A DNA stretch of 64,000 bases from Asterias rubens (GCF_902459465.1 NC_047070.1:12382001-12446000), one strand, 5' to 3'. Positions 21,315-33,558 are shown, numbered from the stretch's first letter. The notes: generated from the sequence alone by a model not told the origin. Made by a program: numbers and translations.

Positions 21315-23421
21315 GTTCCCATCCCCGCCGAGCTGCCTGCTCGGTTCCGAAAAGCACCGCGTGAGGGCTTGAACGGTTTACGCTGAGGGATAACGAATGA
21401 AGGCTTACCCCTAGCCTGAGGTGGCTTGGCGGAGGGGCCCGCCGGCTTCTTTAAGGCAGTGGAGACTATTGGTAATTACTACAAATAATTATTAGCATAA
21501 AACCTTTCTTGGTGACGAGCAATGGGGAGAGGTTGATGGTATAAAACATTTTGAGAACCGGCACCCTCTGAAGTGCCATAGTTTTTGAGAAAAAAGTGAT
21601 TTTCCACCAATTTGATTTCGAGAACTCAGATTTAGAGCTTGAGGTCTCGAAGTCAACCATCTAAATGCGTCAACTTCGTGTGACAAGGGTGTTTTTTTCT
21701 TTCATTGTTATCTCGCAAGTTCGATGACCGATTGAGCTCAAATTTTCACAGGTTTGTTATTTTATGCATATGTTGAGATACACCAACTGTGAAGGCTAGA
21801 CAATTACCAATAGTGTCCACTGCCTTTTAGGTTAATTTTCTCAGTAGCCTTAAGCCGCTTGGCCTCCGCCTGCATTAGCTCCTCAAATTTCCCTGCAAAC
21901 AAATCTCCGCCCCCCAAAGGAAGGGCCTAAAACCTCTTGCGAGCGCCCGGAGACGAGAGAAAAAAGGGCATCGAGTGCGTTGCACCGATGAGCACGCGTC
22001 GCCAATGTCGTCACTCGTGCGAACTGGTCTAGCGCTGTTCTCAGCCCATGGTCAAGGCAGTGAAAGGCCGCGCGCAACATGTTCGCGGGAACATCACTGT
22101 CCTCTTCGCACTCCATGGCCAAGTATTCGGTCAAGAGCAGCAAAAATGATGTTGACCGCATACCAAATCTACAAGTGACATCGACTTTCTCAAGGTTCCC
22201 TCTAACTTATCTCGTACCCTTTGAATGCTGTGGCCCCGGCATCGGCGACTAATTTATCTTTCACCGAGTCATGTAGCACTGGTTAAAGAACTCCTCGAAG
22301 TCCGCCTGAGGAAACTGGTAGTATTCACTCTCACGAGATGAATACGGACGCCATTTGGAATTGGCCCTGATTACCTGCATCCGATCAACACACACTTGAT
22401 CCAGCGCATTGGGGAAAAACTTTATCCCTTCCTGCCGCCGGACCCGTTCGGCGTTTGAAAGACTACTTAGTCAGTAACAGCGACTCGCCAACAGTGGGGA
22501 GATCTAGTACCATATCCCGCTGTACCAAGCGCAACTCTGTCTCCGTTATAGATAACCGTTACAGCTGTGCCACCTCGTCCTCCCCAGCCAAATCCCCAGA
22601 GCGAGACGCGTGGGCCGACAGCGGGGATCGGGAGCCGTGTGAACTTGTTGGAGCGGCGTTCCGGCCCTGCACATGAGGCCCCCCCAGGTCGAAAAAGCCG
22701 ACGATGGGTGGATGCTCAACGCCGGCTGGGAGACCGGAGCACGGCTAACCGTGTGCGGTACCGCCCCAAACCAACCATGGCCAATGACCGATGGTTGGGG
22801 GGGTTGAGTAATCTCATTCGGCTGCCCAAACCCGACTGGCATCTGCCGGGGGCAGGGAGGCCAGTCAGGGATGCCGTAAAGGACTGAAATGCTTGGAAAA
22901 GACCAGCCCTTGTCATCAAGTCTTCCCCCTTCAGCGTTTGCCGTGGGTAGACTGATCCGAACTCGAGCTACTCGAGGAAGAGCGGTGCGCACACTGCGAC
23001 TTCTTATTATTTCCACCCCTGTGTGACGTATTGTCTTGAGAAACCAAAGACACGTCAGATGGCCGAGGAACGGGCACCCCCGAACACCGGAAACCCGATG
23101 CCGTGGAGCGCCCGTCAGAGCGTGACCCGCTATGGGGCAACAGTCCGTCTAGCCCTCCCCCGGCCCGCGGCGCCCCAACACCCATCGGGTTGGCGGGCGC
23201 TGCGCGGTCCGGGAACCCGGTTAACAACTCGCCCCGGTCACCCGTGCTGTATTGCACTGTGCCAGGGGGTCCGAGAGGCCAGAACCCATTGAGCCATGAC
23301 AGCTAGCCACAATGGGCTGCCCGGTACTCTGGGTTTGGTCAGTGGCAAGCATTAGACCCGGTACAACGTCTTGCTTACCAACTCGACCCTTCTTAGGCTT
23401 AAGTTCCTGCCGCTAAGAGAA
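21315..23421 (-). pseudogene. DIRS gag-like ORF1, interrupted and degraded
   Basis: The best preserved part is 21883-22161: LLLTEYLAMECEEDSDVPAN, then LDHGLRTALDQFARVTTLAT, then LGPSFGGRRF. Downstream, after the MITE, the minus strand gives a basic Pro/Lys/Arg-rich tail before RT. Upstream (22200-23300) it is Pro/Ser/Arg-rich and GC-rich with frameshifts, as in the N-terminal part of DIRS gags. The region is far more GC-rich than its surroundings. Confidence 0.65.
21453..21826. mobile_element. MITE family A, full-length reference copy in DIRS gag
   Basis: 374 bp with ends AAGGCAGTGGAGACTATTGG and CCAATAGTGTCCACTGCCTT. It interrupts the DIRS gag-like ORF between minus-strand codons for KATEKINL and KKPAGPS-like sequence. 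The target duplication is not clear because T/A runs flank both ends. Confidence 0.85.
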
Positions 23422-23567
23422 AAGAGGAAGATCACGTGAGGCGCCGCCGGGCGCTGTGGGGCGGCCAATAGAGGGCGCTATTTAATTCTTAGCGATACTA
23501 CCTGCCGGTATAGGGAAATATGCAAAAATAGTATTGTGCTCTACAGGTAAGTATGAGTAAAGTAGAC
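23422..23567. repeat. DIRS right inverted terminal repeat
   Basis: Complement of 16945-17078 with only scattered differences, plus an outer part (GTAAGTATGAGTAAAGTAGAC) that matches the second half of the internal complementary region. The outer end is near 23567. Confidence 0.85.
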
Positions 23568-23818
23568 CTACAAAAACAACTTGCCCAAACTAATGAACTA
23601 CTGTAGTTTCATTAAATTTCGTCAAACTTGGTCGCTGCACAAACAAAGATTAAGTTATTGCTCTTTCTGTGGTCAAACAGGAATGTCTAACTTTTTTATT
23701 TTTTCAAGGGCAGTTTCCAGATAAACCATTATTGTATTAAGTCTAATATACTTGAAACAAAAATGGTGTGTTGACAAACACAAATGCCCCGCTAAGATTG
23801 GAGTTGCTACACCTATAT

Positions 23819-24160
23819 GTACAAGTCCTTTTCGAGTTATTGTTTAAGCCATCATGACCTTACTATTTACCCGAGGGGTCATGAAACAAAAGGCTTCTGG
23901 GGAATCCCTAAAATATTCCACAAACCAAGTTTGGAAGTAATACACCAAGTCCTTTTCGAGTTATTGCCTGGACAACATTTCTTTAGTTTTAGCCATATTG
24001 AGCTTAATATTTATCTGAGGGGCCCAAAACAAAAGGCTTCTGGGGGATCCCATGACTAATCCACAAACCAAGTTTGTAGTTGATATGCCAAGTCCTTTTT
24101 GAGTTTGTTTTAGCCATAATAGTCTGGTATATACGGGGACCCCCCATACATCCCCCCAGA
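23819..24160 (+). repeat. Degenerate tandem repeat, unit about 125-140 bp
   Basis: The marker AAGTCCTTTTCGAGTTATTG occurs at about 23822 and 23946, and diverged at 24090. Each is followed by AGCCAT-, GAGGGG- and AAACAAAAGGCTTCTGGGG-type blocks. Function unknown. Confidence 0.75.
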
Positions 24161-24289
24161 ACTTAACCACACCAATGTTTTTTGGGTGCCTTTTAGGGTC
24201 CTTAATCACAATTGGGATGTTAACAGTGTTTTCTGTATGTTTTTTACCATCCCACTTCCATTTCTGATATCAAATTTTTGCCATTATGC

Positions 24290-24720
24290 TTCAAATCCAA
24301 GATGGCCGCCAATGGCGGCCATTTTGGCTGCCAAAACTACATGTAGTAAAGATTGAGAAATGTAATATATCAGCCAAATAACAGAACAAAAACAATGTTT
24401 GTTATGTTTTTTACCATCCCACTTCCATTTCTGGCATCCCAATTTTGCTATTGTGAATCAAATCTAAAATGGCGGCTAATGGTGGCCAATTTGGCCGCCA
24501 AAAGTGGTAAAATTTACCAAAAAGTTGTATATCAGCCCAAAATTGTGGAACAGCCATTTAAGTGAAATGAATAGATACATTTTTGTTTAACCATCTAACA
24601 CTTTATTTTGCTGCCTTGCACCAAAATCCAGACAGCCAACAAATGGCTGCAAAAATGGCCACCATAATGGCTTCTAAAATGGCTGCCAAAATTTTTCAAA
24701 TTTTAAGAAAAAAGTCAAAA
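24290..24720. repeat. ATGGCGGCC-rich degenerate repeat
   Basis: Repeated AAGATGGCCGCC, AATGGCGGCC, AAAATGGCGGC and AAAATGGCTGCC motifs, with a larger repeat (GTTTTTTACCATCCCACTTC at 24239 and 24409). No coding function is supported. Confidence 0.65.
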
Positions 24721-24929
24721 CTTAAGATTTGTTTTATGTTCTGCCCGTATTGTGTATTGTGGTAAATAATGCTTCAAGTATAACCAGTAAGCAGTTTGTA
24801 TGTCTTCCACTTTGATCCATCAAGACCGCAACAGCCCAATTCAATTCATCACTGCAGATTCTTGAGCTTGGTCACTTTTATGTCGTACCCAACTGATAGG
24901 GCCTAACGAGCTAGAATGGGTGATACTTT

Positions 24930-25350
24930 CCATTGGCCAGGACAGTTGCAGGGCTGTTACAAAATGTAAAATGGAAGCTTCACTCTTCGATATTTCTTCC
25001 AAAGAAGACAGCTCAATACACTCCTCTGCACTTTATGGCCGTGTTTAGTGCCTTCTTTGTTGGGATGTTGTCATTAAGGCCAGCAATGAACTACGAGGTC
25101 AATGGTGGCAAGCTTGGTTCTTTGTGCAACCTCTGCATTCGTATTGTGGTCGTACCAATGGATGGCCAGTATGGTCCTTTGGCAACGTTGGTGGAAGGGT
25201 TTTAGTCTTCTCTGGTTAATCTGGAGGAGTGTCCATGTGTCAGAACCATACAGAAGAGGAGGAATGATGCAGGTTTCTTGTCATTCTGAACTCATCATTG
25301 AGGCCAACGACACTACCTCCTGATGTCTGAAAGGAGTTCTCAATGAAAAA
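24930..25350 (-). pseudogene. LINE RT C-terminal fragment, with inverted partial copy at 25602-25665
   Basis: On the minus strand, LTHGHSSRL-, FHQRCQRTILAIHWYDHNTN and RVKLPFYIL-like segments match the end of LINE ORF2 proteins (usually YGSETW, HQRCLRxILxIxWxDxxTN). The stretch 25022-25085 (GCCGTGTTTAGTGCCTTCTT) recurs inverted at 25602-25660. Two pieces of the same LINE therefore lie head to head. Confidence 0.6.
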
Positions 25351-25659
25351 GCCTTCAGCAAGTCTCTCCAGTGCCCCAATATACAAGTAGTAAGTGAAGC
25401 ATGAGAATGGCCACTTCTTGCAGCCATTGCTCATAGAGCCGAATCTACTCGCAGCACAACAAACTTCCCGCTGTTGTTGCTCTCGTAAGACTATAAGCAA
25501 TGCAAGACATCTTGAAGAAGCACTACTGGCTGACGCCATTCTATGCAGTAGGGAAATTAAGAAGTCTTAAACCAACCAGTTAACTCTCTTTTCTGCTACA
25601 TTGCCTGCCTAATACTGACAACATCTCAGCAAAGAAGGCACTAAACACGGCCGTAAAAT

Positions 25660-26659
25660 GTAGAGGCAGAATCCCACCGGCACCTGGTTTGTCAAGACCT
25701 AGAGAGGCTGCCCGAGGACATCTTGGATTGAGCAACTGGTACCACCAAGATTCACATCCTGTATCCTACAATCCTGGCCATCTCGTTGGGCCCCACTGCC
25801 CCCTTTCAATGTTGGCACTCATAGCATGGTATTTTATGTTCCCATCAACATTGAGTGAGGGGAAGAGGGATGGGGAGAGAATGTTTATTGTCAGGGGAAG
25901 TGGACAGGGAATGTTTATTGTAACCGGGAACAGGTGGCCCAAGCATTTTGGCTGGGGTTGTAGCTACAAAGCATGGACAGGGGAGATCAGCACAACGGAT
26001 CCCAGCTGTCTAGATGCAGAATCCAACCGGCACCTGGTCTCCCAAAACCTAGAAGCCGCCAAAAACATCTTTGATTGATGAACTGGTCCACCAAACAAGG
26101 TTGACATACTCTGGAACCTAGCTACGATGCGTGGACATAGGATATCACAATGGACCCCAGCTGTCTAGATGAAGTAGAGTAAGTTACAAGTGAGTAATAT
26201 CACTCGTGCACTTTTGGCACAATTTGAAGTTGACCGGGTACTTGTTGATGGTATCATCCTGTAGTGCTTTACTGTTAAAATGTGGTAAGCTGACAACCGA
26301 GTGTGTTCAGTTTGACAGCCCATTCTTTGGTTCTGGGGATTCGAGCGAGAGTGATGTGTTCAGTAGGATTTCATCAGATTTGTTAGCTTCTTGTCAGCTT
26401 CATACCAGCTGCAGCACTGAAGGCAGGCCCAATGAAGTCCAGTGAGACGCTGGATGTTCAAAATTGTACAACTTAGAATGCAAAAACAAAATCCCTGGTG
26501 ATTTAACAATTTGACAATGTTAGTTTAAGTAACTGCGCAATATAAATGTCCGTTTTATTATTATTTATTATTATAGAGTATGCCCAATGCCCCTTCGGCT
26601 TCGCTGCGGGGCATAACAAATGAACTTGCAGTTCATCAAGAACAATCATGTATACACAC
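25660..26659. other. CIAO1 intron 2: duplicated unknown repeat and filler
   Basis: The blocks CACCTGGTTTGTCAAGACCT (25681) and CACCTGGTCTCCCAAAACCT (26031) mark a roughly 350-bp tandem duplication of an unknown repeat. Bases 26540-26620 hold a TTATTATT tract. No gene is seen. Confidence 0.5.
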
Positions 26660-26929
26660 CTTCCCATATCCACACACTCTTGTCTCTGCTGCATGTTGCA
26701 AGTAATGATCCTGATGGAGCCCATGTAACACTTTTCACTTCATTTTCATGTCCTTCCAATGTAGTTACACATTCAAAGTCTCCATTCTTTCGGTTCCATA
26801 TACTTGTAGTGCCATCAAAACTTGCTGATGCTAGCAAATTGCCACATGGAGACCAGCTGACTCGTCGAACTGTACGGGAATGACCGTCTTGAAGCACTGC
26901 CTTGCACACCCAATTAGTGCCTACATCTT
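26660..26929 (-). CDS. CIAO1: CIAO1 exon 2 (two WD40 blades)
   Basis: 270-nt exon. The minus strand has acceptor TTCATTTGCAG, then [77 protein letters not shown] and [12 protein letters not shown], then donor GTGTGT. These are WD40 repeats with the GH dipeptide and a W near each blade end, and they track CIAO1 almost residue for residue. The first codon is completed by the last base of exon 1 (phase 1) and the last base starts the next codon (phase 1). It was not fully captured by simple ORF calling because its start is a splice site. Confidence 0.96.
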
Positions 26930-27140
26930 CTGCAAATGAATAGGAAAATAAAACAGTTGGTGAAGTGTACTCATGTACAGTTACAGGCTAATAAGTAGAA
27001 ATACATGACTGACCAATCCAAATCGAACCAACCAACAAACCCATTGATCTTTTATTATATTAACCCTCCTTTTATACATACACTGTACCTTACACATTGT
27101 TTTTTTTTTGGTAGCACACACAGTGGTTGTCAAAGACCTG

Positions 27141-28362
27141 AGCCCAATTTCAGAGCTGCTTAACGGTCGATTTCGTGCTTAATTGGCGCACCTAGCAAAT
27201 TTGTCATTTCATAGCCTTGGTTAAGCAATGTTATTTGCTTATAGTGGCAAGCAAAAAGGGTCCTTAAAGCCCCATTTCTGTTTAAGCGCAGGGCCCAATT
27301 TCCACATAGAGCTGCGGTAACGGTCAATTTTGTGCTTATTGGGCGCACCTAGCACATTTTTCATTTCATGGCCTTGCTTAAGCAAGGTGTTTTGCTTAAA
27401 GCGGTAAGCAAACAAAAAGGGTCCTTAAAGCCTCTATTTTGCTAAGCAACCTATTCACACAGCGCATAGTGCAACATCATTGCATAATGTTGTTGGTGTA
27501 CGTGTGTATTGACGTGTGTAGTAGGTGTAGCGAAGCAAACGAGTGTCTAAAATGCTTCAGGAATGTTCAAATAATGTATTATCTTCTTGTTTACTGTCAG
27601 ATAGTGTGTAAACCTTTCGAGGGGCACTTTGAACCATTACACATAATACATATCAGACACAGAAGGATATGACTTTTTTTTTTCGCCACTCCGCATTTAT
27701 TTCGCCCGCCATGTTGTCACCACCTTCTTCCTTTTTGCTGAAGCCAACGATCTAAAATGTTGCGCGCGCAGTTTGTTTACGTGCTTAAGCTAGCAACCGC
27801 TCGTGAAATAGGTTTACGCTTAAGCAATTTTTGTTGCTACGTTGAGCAAAAAAATGTGCTTACCGTTAAGCAGCCCTATGCAATTGGGTCCTTCACACAG
27901 TGCACAGTGCGACATAACTGCAATACGTTGTTAGTGTGGCGCGCAGCGGTGTGTATTTTACGTGTGTTTGTATGGTAGGTGTAGCGAAGTAAACGAGTCT
28001 CTAAAATGCCTCAGTAATGTTGTACAATATGTATTATCTTCTTATTTACTCTCTAGTTAGTGTGTAAATCTTTCAAGGGGTGCTTTGAATCATTACAAAT
28101 AGCACATGTAAGACAGAGAAGGCGATGATTTTTTTTTATCGCCACTCTGCATTTATATCGCATGCCATTTTGTCAGTAGGGGGCATACCTTATTCTTTTT
28201 TTTTGCTTAAGCAAGCGATCTAAAATCTTGTACATGCAGTTTGTTTACGTGCTTAAGCTTGTGAAATAGGTGTACAATCCTCCATGGTTGAAGCAATTAT
28301 TGTTACTACGTTAAGCAAAAAAATTTGCTTACCGTTAAGCCGCTCTATGAAATTGGGCCCTG
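27141..28362. mobile_element. MITE family B cluster (CAATTTCATAGAGCTGCTTAA-type ends)
   Basis: Termini of the type GCCCAATTTC...GAGCTGC.TAA(C)GG occur at 27141 and 27291 (forward) and, inverted, at 27870-27893 and 28333-28362. Two long internal segments repeat each other: GTAGGTGTAGCGAAG..AACGAGT at 27520 and 27977, and CGCCACTC.GCATTTAT at 27684 and 28140. This fits two related MITEs side by side or nested. A further copy is at 31005-31242. Confidence 0.7.
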
Positions 28363-28670
28363 GAGCCACTGCTTACCCATTGGCCTACATGTACATGTAT
28401 GATTTGAACTGCCTCAAGCCATCAGGCTACATTTACAAACGAGTTCGAATCCCAACCAATTAGTGATTTACTTTGGATTTGTTCACAAAACTTAGACAAG
28501 TACCGAGTAGGCCTATATAATGCTAAACACACTGCAAGGGTAAACAATATTTTTTCTTTATCCTTGATGCAAAACTAAGATCTTATAAATCGTTGCAGGT
28601 CTACTGCAAACACATGGAACTCGAACTACGTACAAAGTAGACTGTACCTACATGTACAAGTAGCCATCGG

Positions 28671-28722
28671 GCTAATTCGGTGGTCTAGTGGTAAGACAGA
28701 TCTGCTCTAGCAATACAACACC
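28671..28722 (+). repeat. SINE family B head fragment
   Basis: ATTCGGTGGTCTAGTGGTAA, then GACAGATCTGCTCTAG, resembles the tRNA-like head of the 36.4-kb SINEs, with A box TGGTCTAGTGG. Tail-like pieces lie at 28430-28600. Confidence 0.55.
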
Positions 28723-28874
28723 TCATACATGTAACTCAGTGCGCCTATATAAGATCCCATCAAATAAACAAGTTCGCATGAACTGGACAATCAGAGGTAA
28801 CCATAGGCACCACTCCACTGCGTACCACCACCATCGGCCCTATACAAAGCCAAACCACAACTCCAGATACTGAA

Positions 28875-30954
28875 AATGTGAACTTAGCCCTTCTCAACTG
28901 CCGATCTGCAAGGAATAAAACTGAACTGATAAATGATTTCATTGTAGATAGCAAATTGGATATTTTGGCACTGACAGAAACCTGGTTTACTGGAACTGAA
29001 GATGATCAAAAATACATCGGTGAAATTTGTCCCAGTGGCTTCACTTTCACACACGTCCCTAGAACCGGCCGGCGTGGTGGGGGGTGTTGCTGTCATCTTG
29101 CATAAAAGCTTCAATGTGAAACTTTTGAAAACTCAGTGTTTTGCTTCATTTGAGTACATGATTATTAACATTTCCTCGGGCAACAACTCTGCGATAACTT
29201 TAATTGTACTTTACCGACCACCATTGCCTCTCACAACAACTTCATGACTGAGTTCTCGATGTTGCTTGAGTCCATGGTACTTGAGAACAACTTGGTTGTG
29301 GTTGGTGACTTTAATTTCAACTGGGCACAGAAAGACAGCAGCACCAAAAAGTTAGACAAACTTTTAGACAGCATGGGCTTACTTCAGTGCGTTGAATCAC
29401 CTACACATACCAGTGGCCATGTTCTTGACTACGTCATAGGGAGAGCCAGTGATGATGTACTTATTTCATCTTCGGTCAAGGTATCTACCTTTATATCTGA
29501 TCACTGTAGCGTGGTTTGTGAACTGAAACTAGGTAAACCAAAGTGCTCTTGGAAAGTAGCTACTTACCGTAAATTGAACAAAATAGATCTTGCTGAGTTC
29601 ACCAGGGACATGACCCATCTACTACAAGTTGTACCAGATTCCCTCAAACAACTAATTGACAGACACGCCCCAATACAGAGGCGACTACTACCCGTACGTC
29701 CCCATAGCCCTTGGTATACGCATGACATCATGGAGGCCAAAAAGCAAAAGCGGATGTACGATAAGCAGCGGAGGAAATCGAGTCTAACTGTTCACCGCCA
29801 AATGTTTACAGAGCAAAGAAACCTGGTTCTTCGTTTAATTAGAGATGCCCGACGTGCACATTTCAAACAGAAGATATCAGACAATGCAACAAATCCAAGA
29901 CAACTTTTCGCTGTTGTTGATGGTTCGCTACACAGTAAACCATCACTGTGTCTTCCTGACAGTTCATCTGCATTAGACCTCGCGGAAAGGTTTAATGTTC
30001 ACTTCAAAACCAAAGTTACGCACATCAGGTCGGAGCTTGATGGTCAGATATCATCAGTTTGCAGTCTCTGTCCATGATACTCATTCTACATCGGTACTCC
30101 AACTTTTCGAGACGGAATCGGAAGAAACTGTTGGAAAGCTCATCCGCCGCTCACCCTCAAAATCATGTGACCTCGATCCAATACCCACCTCCTTGTTGAA
30201 AACATTTCTGTCATCTGTCCTACCTGCAATTACAAACATTGTCAACTCATCAATAGAAACAGGAATCGTGCCTCAGCAGCTCAAAAAGGCGCACGTCACC
30301 CCCATCTTAAAGAACTCAAAGCTAGATAAGAACAAGCTGAGTAACTACAGACCTGTGTCGAATCTGCCGTTCATCTCAAAAGTTGTGGAGAAAGTGGTAG
30401 CTGGTCAACTCAATGACTACCTAACATCTAACAACCTGCTTGAGCTGGCACAGTCAGCATATCGAAACCACCACAGCACCGAGACTACGCTCCTGTGTGT
30501 TCAAAATGACATCCTTTGAGCCATTGACAAGAAACTCTCTGTAATTTTAGTGTTACTTGACCTTTCTGCTGCTTTTAAGACTATCGACCACCAAATCCTC
30601 CTTCAACGTCTTCACTACAATTTTGGTATCACTGGAACTGCTTTGAAGTGGTTTACTCCATCAAATTGCACCCAAAATGTAAAAATTGACGGGTCCTTCT
30701 CATCCAACACTACACCACGTTTTGGCGTCCCTCAGGGGTCGGTGCTCGGTCCAGTGTTATTTTCCTTGTACTTTTCACCTGTTGCGAACATTGCTCGTAA
30801 CCACGGACTGTCCGTTCAGCTTTACGCGGATGACGCACAACTATATCTGCCATTTGTCTCCACGGATGCAAACACTGCAGTTGCCCGTACAGAAGCGTGT
30901 GTTGCCGGAGTTCAGGAATGGATGGTCGCAAACAAACTTCAATGGGGTTCGTAG
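28875..30954 (+). pseudogene. LINE 1: endonuclease plus reverse transcriptase (ORF2), broken
   Basis: The N-terminal APE-type endonuclease has NLALLNCRSARNK, ILALTETW, then (after a frameshift near the G-run at 29077) VVVGDFNFNW and SDHCSVVCELK. RT follows with HVTPILKNSKLDKNKLSNYR, PVSNLPFISKVVEKVV, LLDLSAAFKTIDHQILLQRL, FGVPQGSVLGPVLFSLYF and the active site VQLYADDAQLYLPF (30820-30850). Frames change near 29080 and 30060, with a stop at 30517. It ends abruptly at 30954, before the C-terminal domain. The order of motifs fits CR1/L2/jockey-type LINEs. Inside CIAO1 intron 1, antisense to the gene. Confidence 0.9.
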
Positions 30955-31004
30955 CATAGTGCCTGCCCCTACTACAGCCATGATCTTTGGTTCATAGCCA
31001 CTAG

Positions 31005-31242
31005 GGCAAAATTTCATAGAGCTGCTAAGCACAAAACTTTTGCTTGGCAAAACTTTTCTTCCTTGATAAAAGAGGATTAGGCCTATCAACAAAATATCCA
31101 TGTTGTGCTCAAGATAGGCAAGCAACAGCTGAATACCAGTAACAAGCAATATGTAACTGTGGTTGTTAATCTTGTTTTTATCAAGGAAGAAATTTAATGC
31201 TAAGCAAATTTGTGTGCCTAGCAGCTCTATGAAATTGGGCCC
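31005..31242. mobile_element. MITE family B copy, 238 bp
   Basis: GGGCAAAATTTCATAGAGCT at 31005 and AGCTCTATGAAATTGGGCCC ending at 31242 are inverted repeats. Internally, CTTCCTTGATAAAA and TTTTTATCAAGGAAG are also inverted. It abuts the truncated end of LINE 1. Confidence 0.8.
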
Positions 31243-31396
31243 AGTGGTTTTTTAAATAGAAACTTTGATTGGCTATAATTTTCCCAATTTTTTATGGATC
31301 CTTCCCTTAATCCATTTCCCCCCTTAATCATGGTTACTTTTTAAAAACCTTGAGATTTCAATTGTCAAAGTGTCTATAATTGTATTTTTTTTTTTA

Positions 31397-31565
31397 CATT
31401 TTAGCAAAAGGGCATTTATAAATGGGAATAAAAGTATAGAGACTCATTCTTAAACGTCCGTTTAAAACCTTCTTCGGCTCGGGCCTTTATCACACGGCAA
31501 CAACCCTGCCGGTTTCAAACGGGCGTTAAAGAACTCGTCGCTACCCTTTTATTCCCTTACCCTTC
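31397..31565. mobile_element. MITE family C copy 2
   Basis: AATGGGAATAAAAG, then CTTAAACGTCCGTTTAAAAC, and the inverse side GTTAAAGAACTCGTCGCTAC with CCTTTTATTCCC. Same layout as 11398-11570. Confidence 0.7.
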
Positions 31566-32196
31566 GTAGTCCTACCTTGTACACTCTGTTTCATTGTGGG
31601 CCACTTTAATTTCATTTACAAACATTTTCTCATGAGGAATTTAATGTGAATATATGCGTGCGGACAGCGTGATATCCACGCGAAACACCTGGGCCTAATT
31701 TTAGCTCTGTTGCCACCGTGAAATCGTCGCTTGCGATCACCATTCCACTTCCATCGACCAGCCCAAATATGGAGGAGGATCCCCTACGTGCAAATTTAAT
31801 TACACGCCTGATCTTTCCGGCGTAATTGTAAAACAAAATAACGTTGTAAAAACTGGGTTTTTTTGTCAATAATTCATATTGATGACCTTGTCAACCAATT
31901 TTACATGTAGGTCTGGAAATGCAAGTACGGATTTTGATACCCCAATTATAAATAATCAAAACATAGATCGCCACAAAACTGCAGGATCAGCAAATTGGGA
32001 AAAAACTAGCCCCCATAACCAGGTCCAACCACTCTGATTCTTAGCCAAGCACTTTTTTTTTGAAACCCTGATCTGCAATATGAATCTTACTGAGCTAAGG
32101 CCAAGTAAAATAAATAACATGTTGCTCGTCCCCGCCCGCCTCAATTTTTTTGTTATTTGTTATTAAAACAAAAAACTTAAATTAAAAAATATTTTA
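31566..32196. other. CIAO1 intron 1 stretch, no firm feature
   Basis: A minus-strand ORF of 79 codons (31630-31869) has no recognisable domain. The rest is AT-rich. I cannot assign anything. Confidence 0.4.
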
Positions 32197-33195
32197 AACT
32201 AGAGCTAAATTGCATTTGTGCAGAAATGCAGAGCTGTTTCGTTAATAACATTTCCAAATTTCACAACTGAATTTGAAATTCTCTTGGCATCAAAGCAGTT
32301 ATGACCAATCCAGCCTAGTCAAAAAAATAATTTGGATTATACCATGTTCAGATAGCAATTTATGACTTAAAGTTGCTACAGTTAAAAAAAATCATAAAAA
32401 ATCATGTGATGAGGTCATCATGACGTCATTTCACAACTCACAAGAACTTGTCATTATCTAACAACCTACCAAGTTTCAACATGATCGCATAGTTACTTCG
32501 GGAGTTATATTTGTTCAAAAAGTGCACCTTTAAGGCCACGTCACATGACCCCCGCTGACGTCATTGATCTGAAACTCCACACACATGATGGCTGCCTGAC
32601 AGTAAACGTGTGTGTAAAATTTGAAGTGATTACAAAAAACTTCACCACACACATCTTCAAAAATTCAATTTTATAGAGTTTTCAACCTGCCACTAGAGGG
32701 CGCTGTTGCATTTTGTGACGTCATTGATATTTTTTTGGAACTGCCCACCCTTGCCAGGCACTAACATCGTTGAAGCAACTTCATAACTTTTGCCACTATT
32801 GAATTAGAGGGCCACTTCCGGTTTCGACCGGAAGTAGTGGTCATGTGAGGTCACGCACACGAAATAAAATGAAGACCTTATTTATCCGTACCTAATCCAG
32901 CAAACAGAAACCTACGGTCTCATGTGGCTTATTTGTTATAGATTTTCAAATATTTAAAATAAAACACCTTTAAGATGACGGCACGTGACAGGTGATGACG
33001 TCATAATGACATCCTTGTTTTGTGATGATCATTGCACCAATACCTTTCATCACTGAAAGTTTCATTGCAATTGCTCTTTAGGAACATTGCAAAACAGCAC
33101 TTATAAACTGTCATTTCTGAAACAGACAAATAAACAAATAAAAAATAAAAAACTTTAACAAAAACCAAAGCTGTTTTGCGAAACAGCTAATAAAA
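32197..33195 (+). mobile_element. Helitron-like element C, unit 1
   Basis: It starts AACTAGAGCTAAATTGCATT with the hairpin GCATTTGTGCAGAAATGC and AGCTGTTTCG. It ends GCTGTTTTGCGAAACAGCTA then AT. The AGCTGTTTCG block at the start and CGAAACAGCT at the end form a short subterminal inverted repeat. About 1 kb with no ORF. It contains several TGACGTCAT motifs. Unit 2 follows at once. Confidence 0.6.
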
Positions 33196-33558
33196 AACTA
33201 GACATGATTGCATCTGTGCACAAATGCAGAGCTGTTTCGTAAATAACATTTTCAAATTTGTCAACTGATTTTGAAATGTTATTGGCATCACAGCAGTTAT
33301 GACCAATCCAGCCTATTTAAAAAAATAATTAGGATTATACTATGTTCAGATTTATGACTAAAAGGTGCTAAAATGAAAAAAAAAATCATAAACAATCATG
33401 TGATGACGTCATCATGACACCATTTCACAATTCACAAGAATTTGCCAATATCTAACAACCTACTATGTTTCAACATGATTGCATTATTACTTCGGGAGTT
33501 ATTAGAGTTCAAAAAGTGCACCTTTAAGGCCCGTCACGTGACCTCTGGTGACGTCATC
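33196..33558 (+). mobile_element. Helitron-like element C, unit 2 (interrupted by LINE 2; resumes about 36213-36350)
   Basis: It starts AACTAGACATGATTGCATCT and tracks unit 1 closely to GTGACGTCAT at 33558, where LINE 2 begins. The unit-1 sequence resumes after the LINE at 36213 (GAAACTTCACACATATGACG versus GAAACTCCACACACATGATG in unit 1) and continues to about 36345. Two units head to tail form a dimer. Confidence 0.7.

Larger units (their letters stand above)
16911..23567 (-). mobile_element. DIRS retrotransposon with inverted terminal repeats and internal complementary region
   Basis: The outer repeats are inverted: 16945-17078 matches the complement of 23422-23556 nearly base for base. 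The internal complementary region at 17139-17238 joins, in inverse, the extreme left end (the part with GTGTGGGCGGGGTCTACGAG) and the extreme right end (TACTCATACTTACCTGTAG). This is the hallmark of DIRS, used to make a circular intermediate. On the minus strand come a gag-like ORF, RT, RNase H and tyrosine recombinase. There is no DDE integrase and no LTR. A Helitron-like element (17413-19672) and a MITE (21453-21826) interrupt it. It is degraded by frameshifts and an internal deletion. Confidence 0.88.

Noticed and set aside
22455..23306. GC-rich plus-strand ORFs
   Set aside because: The GC-rich block belongs to the minus-strand DIRS ORF1. The plus-strand frames have no recognisable content.
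31630..31869. 79-codon minus-strand ORF as a CIAO1 exon or novel gene
   Set aside because: It does not match any WD40 blade, has no splice pairing with CIAO1 phases, and shows no domain.
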